A stretch of DNA of 64,000 bases from Megascapheus bottae (Eukaryota; Chordata; Mammalia; Rodentia; Geomyidae): assembly GCA_024803745.1 (NCBI GenBank), contig JANJXV010000161.1, positions 1,624,001-1,688,000 of the forward strand, written 5' to 3'. Below are positions 57,955 to 64,000 of the stretch, piece after piece. Both the position numbers and the translations under genes were made by a program. How positions within the stretch are numbered: position 1 is the stretch's first letter; every line of letters begins with the position of its first letter. Below the pieces are notes generated by a model. That model was not told where the DNA came from. It ran no database searches and was given only the letters and a program-made list of their open reading frames with translations.

Positions 57955-58310
57955 TTTAAGTTAATTTATTTTGTTAAGTCAATATATAGTTGGCATACGG
58001 TTACATAAGTAATGAACATATTTCTTAAGAAAATTGTTATCCCCTCCCTCATTTTTCTCTGTTTTCCTACCCTCAGCCCCCTCTCCACCCAGATTGTTCA
58101 GTTCATTTCCGTTTAGTGTCTTCCAAGTATCACTGTTCAATTGGTTCACCCTTTTTCCTTTGTTTTTTTTTTACTATTTTATTATACCCTCTCCATTCCC
58201 CAAATCACATAAACCTATGTACAAGACACAGGGTACCCGAATTCAACACAGTGACTACAGAGAATAAAGCTAAAGGGAAAAAGAAGAAAAGAGGTAAAAA
58301 GCAAAGAAAA
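57955..58310 (-). mobile_element. Possible old L1 3'UTR fragment
   Basis: Starts with a T/A-rich stretch ('TTAATTTATTTTGTTAAGTC', then 'GGTTACATAAGTAATGAAC') reminiscent of the 'TTATTGTAATTAGTAAAAGGGTTA' start of the array L1 3'UTR. A long pyrimidine-rich segment (58040-58200) follows, as expected for a minus-strand L1 3'UTR. No ORF2 homology is visible, so the call is tentative. Confidence 0.35.
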
Positions 58311-58371
58311 TGAAAGAACATCATACAGTACCTTAGAAGCAACAACACTGAAAAAACAAAACATAAACCTT

Positions 58372-58510
58372 GGGCTGAAAATGAAGCTTGCCTAGCATGT
58401 ATGAAACCCTGGATTCCATTCCTCAGCACCACATAAACAAAAAACTGGAAGTGCCACTGTGACTCAGCTGGTAGATTTCTTACGTTCAGCACAGAGTGTC
58501 TCCAAGTGAC
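58372..58510 (+). mobile_element. ID-type SINE fragment
   Basis: 'GCTTGCCTAGCATGTATGAA', 'CCTGGATTCCATTCCTCAGC', 'ACATAAACAAAAAACTGG', 'AAGTGCCACTGTGACTCAGC': a decayed plus-strand ID-type SINE with a recognisable B-box region. Confidence 0.7.
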
Positions 58511-58600
58511 AAAAATCTGTCACATTTAAGTCAGGCTTCAAAACTTTGCTAGGAACCAGTTATGTGATTTGGAATAAAGTCCAGTTTTCAAAAAATCACT

Positions 58601-58840
58601 AGCCAGGCGCTGGAGGGTCATAATTGTCATTCTACTAGCCAGGGAGAAGGTGATTCAAAGCCTTTGCAAGCAAAAAAAATGAAAACAAAAAAAATTGTAA
58701 GATTCTACTCTCCACTTATCCACCCAAAAACTAAGTGGAGTTGTGGCTAAAACTGGTACAGCATTAGCCTTGAGGAAAAAGAACTAAGAGACCTTGCCCA
58801 GGTCCAAAGTTCAACCTCCCCACCAAGAAACAAAAAAAGG
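58601..58840 (+). mobile_element. Composite B1-ID SINE, decayed
   Basis: B1-like head 'CTAGCCAGGCGCTGGAGGGTC' ... 'AGGTGATTCAAAGCC', an internal A-rich linker, then ID-like 'GTGGAGTTGTGGCTAAAACTG', 'CATTAGCCTTGAGG', 'GGTCCAAAGTTCAACC' and an A-rich tail. Same composite as the others, in the opposite orientation. Confidence 0.65.
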
Positions 58841-59224
58841 AGTCCAGATACCTTAGTTTAAAAAGTATATCTGGATATCTTAGTAGATTTTTCTGATCTT
58901 TCCTCATTCATCTCATGGAACCACATAATCTTGATCCTGATCTGACTAAGAGCCTGCATTGTGCTTAATAAATTCATTCCACATATTCCAGTAGAATCTG
59001 GACAGCTAACAGCCACTTACCAATGCTTTATTCTACGTTTAGGCCAGTATGTCTTCATACCATCTACACAGTCAGCTATATCATCTTTCCAGAAGTATCA
59101 TTGAGTGTAGAACACTCAGAACTAAAATAATTGCATAAAGATGTAATAAAAACCCTTGATTCATTAAGAAAATTTCTGTACCACTTAGAGCAAGTACATT
59201 AGTGGTATTTACCTCTACCCTCTT
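58841..59224. other. No recognised feature
   Basis: AT-rich intergenic DNA; I see no ORF or repeat of note. Confidence 0.5.
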
Positions 59225-59652
59225 TTTTAAAAAATTTATTAACATTGAATTTTACATCATAATTCAAATGTCATGTTTAACCAACAAGTATTCAAGAAGG
59301 GAATCGCTATACAATCACTGGCACATAGATTTTAGAATATAGTAAAAATTAAGCTGAGTCTTTGTATGTCATAGATACAGATTAATCTATAATAAAACAC
59401 ATGTCTATAGAGTGTATAGTCTATCCTAGATTTTTATGTCTATGTAGTTATGTTTATATCTCCAAAATTATGTCCAGAACTTTGGGTATCAACTATTCAA
59501 TCATCGCTCTACTACTGTTTGAAACTAATATCCATATATTAAGGATATCATGTACCTTTTGTTCCTTGGTCTTGACTTATCTCACTCAACAGGATTCACT
59601 CTAATTTCATCCACTACCCCAAAAATGCCACTATTATTTTTTTCTGTGCAGA
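59225..59652 (-). mobile_element. Old L1 3' fragment
   Basis: 59560-59640 ('GGTCTTGACTTATCTCACTC', 'TTCATCCACTACCCCAAAAATG') corresponds to the same ORF2 C-terminal stretch that in the array reads 'GAGTCTGGCTTACTTCACTTAATATG' and 'CATTTCCTAACAAATGGGG'. The more 3' portion is a strongly decayed 3'UTR. It is interrupted at ~59652 by a younger L1. Confidence 0.5.
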
Positions 59653-59654
59653 TC

Positions 59655-60340
59655 TTCTTTTTATGTATTTATATTTATTGTAATTTATAGAAGGGTTACA
59701 TTATATTCACCAGACAGAAGGTGCATTACTTCTCAAACTTTGATACCCCATGTAATGATATGGTCCCCATTTCCCTTCCCCTACCCCCATTCATGTTCAT
59801 TTCCCCCCTTCCCTATCCAATTTCAAATAACCAATTAGGCACATATGAAATATATCAGAAAACAAGGTGAAATATTGTAACAATATGATATAACCAAGGG
59901 ATAGCAAAAAAGATAAGAGATCACATAGTTCATTAAGGACAACAATCACTCATTATATGAGTTTTGTTTCTTTATCTTGGAGGTCCTTACATTTAGTGTC
60001 ATACTATTTGTCACGATGTCTCTAGATTTTGTTCTATTGTAAATCTCTGGTAGCAGAGCCCAAGGTTTCAACTGAATTTGACAAATGAGGGAGACTCTTG
60101 GGCCTATGTTCCTTTGAGTTTGGCTTACTTCAGTTAATATGATTTTTTTTCCTTTTCATCCACTTCCCCGAGAATGCCATTATTTTATCTTGTCGGTTGG
60201 CTATATATCATTCCATTGTGTGTGTGTGCATTTGTGTATGTGTGTGTGTATGTGTGTGTGTGTGTGTGTGCGTGTATCACATTTTTTTGTAGTAGGGCAT
60301 CTGGTTGTTTCCATCATCCAACCTCATTTTCTACAGATAT
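59655..60340 (-). mobile_element. L1 3' fragment (3'UTR and ORF2 end) with internal TG repeat
   Basis: Clear relative of the array L1: 'TTTATTGTAATTTATAGAAGGGTTACA', 'CACCAGACAGAAGGTGCATTA', C-rich tract near 59766-59820, 'GATATAACCAAGGGATAGC', 'CAAATGAGGGAGACTCTTGG'. The ORF2 end continues to 'CATTCCATTGTGTG' and, after a (TG)n tract, 'GGGCATCTGGTTGTTTCCATC'. 5'-truncated, non-coding. Confidence 0.8.
60217..60272. repeat. (TG)n microsatellite
   Basis: Alternating TG with a few TA/TTTG interruptions, lying inside the L1 fragment at the spot where L1 ORF2 has 'CCATTGTGTA'. The repeat probably expanded from that L1 sequence. Confidence 0.85.
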
Positions 60341-60351
60341 TTTTATAGTCT

Positions 60352-61478
60352 CTTTTTTATTTTCAGGGTAATGTATAGAGGGGTTACGATTACATTTACA
60401 GGTAGTGGACTGCATTACTTCTCACACATTTATTCCACTCCACATGTTTTTGTCCCCAGTTCCCTCTCCCCTCCCCTTCCCAATCATCTTGTTTCCCCCC
60501 TTCCCTTTCCTATTTGACATAAACAAATAAACATATATACAATATGCCAGGGAAAAATCAGATACAGTAACAATCTGACATTAACCAAAGGGCAAAATAA
60601 GAGATGAGAAATAACATAGTAGATTAAGGACAAAAATCACACAAGATTAAGAGCAACGATGACACAAGATATATCTCTTGTTCCCATATCCTAGAGATCC
60701 TTTCATTTAGCCTCATCCTATATGACCTTATATACCTAGGTTTTTGAGTTATTGTAATCCTCTGCTAAGAGAGTCCTAGATGTGAACTAATTATTACAAA
60801 TGAGGGAAACCATTGAGCTTATATTTCTTTGGGTCTGGCTGCTTCACTTAATATGAATTTTTCCAAGTCTTTCCATTTCCTTACAAATGGGGCGATGTCA
60901 TTCCTTCTGATGGCAGCATAGCTTTCCATTGTGTATAAGTACCACATCTTCTTGATTCAGTCATCTACTGAGTGGCATCTGGGTTGGTTTCATATCTTTG
61001 CTATGGTAAATAGTGCTGCAATGAGCATCATTGTGGTAGTGGCTTTAGTATGTCCTTTTTTCTGGACAATTGGGTAGATGCCAAGTAGTGGATTTGCTGG
61101 ATCATAGGGGAACTCTATGTTCAGTCTTTTGAGGAACCACCACACTGCTTTCCCTAGTGGTTGAACGAGTTTACACTCACACCAACAGTGTAGGTGTGAT
61201 CCCACCTGGTCACTTCCCCACCAGTATCTCTTATTAGATTTTTTGATAATGGCCATTCTGACTGGAGTCAGGTGGAATCTCAAAGTTGTTTTGATTTTCA
61301 TTTCCCTTATTGCTAGAGATATGGAGCATTTCTTCATGTGTCTAAAGCCCATTTTAATTTTTTCTTCAGAGAATACTCTTTTAAGTCTTTAGCCCACCTT
61401 TTAATAGGATGGTTGTTTCTTTGAAGATTTGTTTGGGAGAGATTCATTTTTTTCAGCTATAGATATATTTTAGATAAC
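60352..61478 (-). mobile_element. L1 3' fragment, 5'-truncated, older family
   Basis: T-rich 3' end ('TTTTTTATTTTCAGGG'), 3'UTR with C-rich tract near 60460-60505, then ORF2 C-terminus. It aligns with the array L1 up to 'GATATATTTTAGAT' (~61478), where it stops: a normal 5' truncation. It lies next to the L1 fragment ending at ~60340, giving two L1 3' ends in the same orientation. Confidence 0.85.
60800..61478 (-). pseudogene. L1 ORF2 C-terminal fragment
   Basis: 61352-60990 is open and encodes 'MGFRHMKKCSISLAIREMKI', the Cys-rich motif 'YWWGSDQVGSHLHCWCECKL' and 'PYDPANPLLGIYPIVQKKGH'. It is clearly homologous to the array ORF2 C-terminus but differs at many residues, so it comes from a different and probably older L1 subfamily. 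No RT core is present. Confidence 0.85.
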
Positions 61479-61511
61479 TACATATATTTTTGTAGAAAAA
61501 AGAATGGAAGC

Positions 61512-61640
61512 CATCATGCTGGCTCACAACTTAATTTCAGCTACTTAGGAGGCTCAGGGCTTAGGATCACAGGTCAAAGCCAACCAGGGCCCTACAGTGT
61601 GTGAGATCAAACTCTGTGAACATACAATGACTGTAAGAGG
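61512..61640 (+). mobile_element. B1-like SINE part
   Basis: 'CATCATGCTGGCTCACAAC', 'TTTCAGCTACTTAGGAGGCTC', 'GATCACAGGTCAAAGCC': a plus-strand 7SL/B1-like head with A- and B-box-like segments, directly followed by the ID-type SINE at 61651. Together they may be one composite. Confidence 0.7.
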
Positions 61641-61650
61641 AATCTCACTG

Positions 61651-61850
61651 CCTGGGAATGTAGCCTAATGGTAGAGTGCTCACCTAGAATGCATGAAGAC
61701 CTAGGTTCTATTCACCGGTACCGCATATTCAGAAAAAAGCTAGAAGTGGCGCTGTGTTTCAAGAGGCAGAGCACTCACCTTGGGCAAGTGAGTCCAATGA
61801 AAATGTCTAGGCCCTGAGTCCAAGCCGTAGGACTGGCAAAAAGAAAAAAA
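61651..61850 (+). mobile_element. ID-type SINE, well preserved
   Basis: 'GGGAATGTAGCCTAATGGTAG', 'GTGCTCACCTAGAATGCATG', B-box-like 'AGGTTCTATTC', 'AGAAGTGGCGCTGTG', 'GGCCCTGAGTCCAAGCC', 'AGGACTGGCAAAAAG' and an A-rich tail. A good reference copy of the family also found in the array spacers. Confidence 0.85.
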
Positions 61851-61950
61851 GAGCAATCTTACTTAAGTAACAAGGAATGTACCCTATATTTATACAGACT
61901 GAAAAATTCATTAAGAAATTAGAAAATATGTATAAAGTGCATAATTTCTT

Positions 61951-62045
61951 TTGTGTGTTGGCACTGGGTCTTCAACTGAGTGCTTCAGCTCTATCCCTGA
62001 CCTTTTCTGCTCAAGGCTAGCACTCTACCAATGCAGCCTCAAATC
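61951..62045 (-). mobile_element. ID-type SINE fragment
   Basis: 'GGCACTGGGTCTTCAACTGAG', 'TTTTCTGCTCAAGGCTAGC', 'CTCTACCAATGCAGCC': an antisense ID half only. Confidence 0.65.
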
Positions 62046-62261
62046 AACTATCTTCAATTGAGATATAAGCGATGAATATTTCAGGGTGCTTCATGAAAAA
62101 CATTTTTATAAATTGAAACTTTCAACACAGTCTTATTTTAGTATGAATGTTGAGATGGGAAGAGACAGAAAAAGTGAAATGTTTCCTGATCCCCATAGAG
62201 AAGAGACTCAGCAGAACCACTGTGGTCTGCAGGCTTCTTTGTGAGTTTTGTTTGCTTGTTT

Positions 62262-62473
62262 GATTTTTGTCAATTGTGGGGCTTGAACTCTGGGCCTGGG
62301 CACTGTCCCTGAGCTCTTCAGCTCAAGGCTAGTGCTTTAATCTGTGAGCCACAGTGCCACTTCTGGTTTTTCTGGCAGTTAACTGGGTACTTTGGCTGGC
62401 TTTAAACTTTGATTCTCAGATCTTAGCCTCCTGAGTAGCTAAGATTATAGGTGTGAGGTACCATCACCAGGCT
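62262..62473 (-). mobile_element. Composite B1-ID SINE, well preserved
   Basis: 'GGGGCTTGAACTCTGGGCC', 'CTCTTCAGCTCAAGGCTAG', 'GAGCCACAGTGCCACTTCTGG', 'GGCTGGCTTTAAACTTTGATT', 'CCTCCTGAGTAGCTAAGATTA', 'GTGTGAGGTACCATCACCAGG'. Read on the minus strand it is a B1-like head joined to an ID-like body. Confidence 0.82.
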
Positions 62474-62539
62474 GCTGCTCTGTTACTATGCAGGTTCTGG
62501 ATCAAGAACTTCAAGTTCTTACTTCAATTTTTTCTTCTC

Positions 62540-62605
62540 TTGCCTGATACTCTGCCATTTCAACGAAGCCCCAGTTCCTGGTCTTTGTTGGTTAATTAGA
62601 GATAT
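62540..62605 (-). mobile_element. Composite SINE fragment
   Basis: 'CTTGCCTGATACTCTGCCATT' and 'CTTTGTTGGTTAATTAGAGAT' resemble the junction of ID and B1 halves. Heavily decayed. Confidence 0.4.
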
Positions 62606-62839
62606 TATGATTTTCTAATATTCAGAGCAATGATTATAAAACCCAGCATTTTACTTACTTGAATAAATTAAGAGACAGGACCTAGTGAGATGGAAAACAA
62701 ATTTTTTTTTCAAGTTGCTATCCTGTTCTAATGCATAAGTCTGGCTATTTTGCTTACACACAAATATGTATTTTACCAATTTCTACTCTATTTTTGCTTA
62801 GCTTAAATCCACCACTGCCATTTCATAGATTTTGTTGTT

Positions 62840-62915
62840 GTTGTTTGCGGTGCTTGAACTCTGTGCCTGGGCTGTTCCTCAGATCTTCAGTTCAATGCCA
62901 GTGCTCTACTACTTT
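62840..62915 (-). mobile_element. ID-type SINE fragment
   Basis: 'GGTGCTTGAACTCTGTGCC', 'CAGATCTTCAGTTCAATGCC', 'GTGCTCTACTAC': part of an ID half interrupted by the next SINE. Confidence 0.65.
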
Positions 62916-63106
62916 TGATTTGGCCAGTCCTGGCCTTGAACTCAGGGACTGAGCACTGTCCTTATATTTTCTCAAGGCTAGGGCTCTACCACTTCAGCCT
63001 CAGCACCACTTCCAGCATTTTTCTATGTATGTGATATTGAGGAATTGAACCCAGGTCTTCGTGCATGCTAGGCAAGCACTCTACCACTAGGCCAAACTCC
63101 CAGCCC
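62916..63106 (-). mobile_element. ID-type SINE, closest flank relative of SINE-a
   Basis: 'GGCCTTGAACTCAGGGACTG', 'TTTTCTCAAGGCTAGGGCTC', 'TTTTTCTATGTATGTGATATTG', 'CTAGGCAAGCACTCTACCAC', 'AAACTCCCAGCCC'. Same subtype (with 'CTATGTATGTG') as the array SINE-a, so it helps define which changes in SINE-a are derived. Confidence 0.82.
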
Positions 63107-63159
63107 AAAATTATTCATCATTAATATTAGCTATCTTCTTTTTTTTATTATTGATTCGT

Positions 63160-63378
63160 CATGTTGCTTGGACTTTGGGCCTGGACTGTCCCTGACCTCT
63201 TCAGCTCAAGGCTAGCGCTCTTCCTCTACAGCTCCATTTTTGGTTTCTGGTAGTTAATTGGTGATGTAAGTCTCACAAACATATGTGTCCAGGCTGGCTT
63301 TGGGCTTTGAACCAAGATCCTCCAATCTCAGCCTCCATAGTAGGTAGAATTACACGCTTCAGCCAGCAGTGCCTGACT
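63160..63378 (-). mobile_element. Composite B1-ID SINE
   Basis: 'TTTGGGCCTGGACTGTCCCTG', 'CTCTTCAGCTCAAGGCTAGC', 'GGTAGTTAATTGGTGATG', 'CCAGGCTGGCTTTGGGC', 'TCCAATCTCAGCCTCC'. Its B1 end runs into the microsatellite. Confidence 0.78.
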
Positions 63379-63383
63379 GTTTG

Positions 63384-63480
63384 ATGTCTCTGTCTCTGTC
63401 TCTCTGTCTGTCTGTCTCTGTCTGTCTGCCCATCTGTCTCTCTGTCTCTCTGTCTCTCTCTCTGTCTCTGTCTCTCTGTC

Positions 63481-63547
<67 letters not shown>

Positions 63548-63570
63548 CTCTCTCTCTCTCTCTGTCTCTC
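63384..63570. repeat. (TCTG)n/(TC)n microsatellite
   Basis: About 185 bp of TCTG and TC repeats on the plus strand, with a pure (TC) core near 63512-63537. The open frame across it (Ser/Leu/Cys-rich) is repeat translation, not a gene. Confidence 0.95.
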
Positions 63571-63573
63571 TTT

Positions 63574-63762
63574 TGGTTGTAAGACTTTAATTGTGCACCT
63601 GGGCAGTGTCCCTGGGCTCTTCAGCTCAAGGCTACAACCTTAAACACCTTGAGCCACAGTGTCACTTCTGGTTTTCTGGTGCTTAAGTGGAAGAAACAGT
63701 TTCATGCACTTTAGTGTCTGGCCTGGCTTTGAACTGTGATCCTCAGAACCCAACCTTCTGAG
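63574..63762 (-). mobile_element. Composite B1-ID SINE
   Basis: 'GCACCTGGGCAGTGTCCC', 'GGGCTCTTCAGCTCAAGGC', 'TTGAGCCACAGTGTCACTTCT', 'CTGGCTTTGAACTGTGATCC'. The B1 end is cut by the next SINE. Confidence 0.78.
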
Positions 63763-63764
63763 AT

Positions 63765-63863
63765 CATTTCCAGCTTTTTTTTGGTGTAAGTGGTACAGAG
63801 TAATTGAACACAGGGCTTTGTGCATAATAGGCAAGCAAACTACCACTAGTGTGCACTCCAGCC
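63765..63863 (-). mobile_element. ID-type SINE, head part
   Basis: 'GGTGTAAGTGGTACAGAGTAA', 'GAACACAGGGCTTTGTGCA', 'AGGCAAGCAAACTACCACTAG' is the antisense of the tRNA-like head. The 3' body is missing. Confidence 0.7.
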
Positions 63864-63895
63864 TTAGATAAGGGCTTTCTTTTTCTTTTTCTTTT

Positions 63896-64000
63896 TTTCA
63901 CTCATGGGGCTTGAACTCTGGGCCTGGATGTTTACCTTAAGCTCTTCAGCTCAAGGCAAGAGCTCTACCACTTGAGGCACATTGTCATTTTGAATTTTCT
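63896..64000 (-). mobile_element. ID-type SINE, cut by window edge
   Basis: After a T/C-rich tract (63878-63899): 'GGGGCTTGAACTCTGGGCC', 'GCTCTTCAGCTCAAGGCAAG', 'CTCTACCACTTGAGGCAC'. It continues past the window end. Confidence 0.78.

Noticed and set aside
58034..58313. Overlapping plus-strand ORFs of 65-77 codons
   Set aside because: Phe/Ser/Pro-rich translation of a pyrimidine-rich tract; low complexity and no conserved motif.
60139..60371. Cys/Val-rich plus-strand ORFs
   Set aside because: Produced by the (TG)n microsatellite within an L1 fragment.
63369..63590. Ser/Leu/Cys-rich ORF of 73 codons
   Set aside because: Translation of the (TCTG)n/(TC)n microsatellite.

Overview
The window is mammalian DNA, most likely from a rodent. 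It consists of a LINE-1 (L1) macrosatellite followed by ordinary repeat-rich intergenic DNA. The interspersed SINEs combine a tRNA/ID-like part (A-box and B-box plus an A-rich tail) with a B1/7SL-like part. From memory these resemble the SINEs of geomyoid rodents (kangaroo rats, pocket mice). That species-level guess is an inference and was not tested. I found no host protein-coding gene, rRNA gene, true tRNA gene, CRISPR array or virus.

Positions 1-56203 are a head-to-tail array with a period of about 7.40-7.42 kb. The '...CTCCTCTAGGTTTGCCAG' anchor recurs at 7414, 14830, 22252, 29672, 37091, 44501 and 51904, and the window opens inside the same anchor. Each unit holds (i) a minus-strand L1 with 3'UTR, ORF2 (endonuclease, reverse transcriptase, Cys-rich C-terminus) and ORF1, and (ii) a spacer of about 1.93 kb. 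Each spacer carries two divergently oriented ID-type SINEs, a (TCA)n run and otherwise unclassified DNA, possibly including the L1 5'UTR. I number the units 0 (partial, left edge), 1-7 (complete) and 8 (partial, truncated inside the reverse transcriptase at about 56203). The array continues beyond the left edge.

Every L1 copy is dead, and most of the disabling changes are shared: a premature TAG in the ORF1p C-terminal domain, Asp to Glu in the endonuclease GDFN-type motif, and single-base frameshifts in the endonuclease and just before the RT. The amplified L1 was therefore probably already inactive, and the array grew by DNA-level duplication, not by serial retrotransposition. Units 6 and 7 still keep an uninterrupted 684-codon RT plus C-terminal frame. 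Unit 3 keeps the only frameshift-free ORF1 up to the shared TAG (334 aa).

The units are mosaics. Units 0/1 and 4/5 share private variants four units apart. Units 6 and 7 share a 9-bp deletion. Unit 3 and the right edge keep ancestral states, and unit 5 carries a patch that looks unit-3-like. Sequence identity drops sharply at about 49870, so 49870-56203 looks like an older, less homogenised array edge.

Positions 56204-64000 are single-copy-like DNA with many ID/B1-type SINEs, at least two (probably four) older L1 3' fragments at 57.95-61.48 kb, a (TG)n tract and a long (TCTG)n/(TC)n microsatellite.
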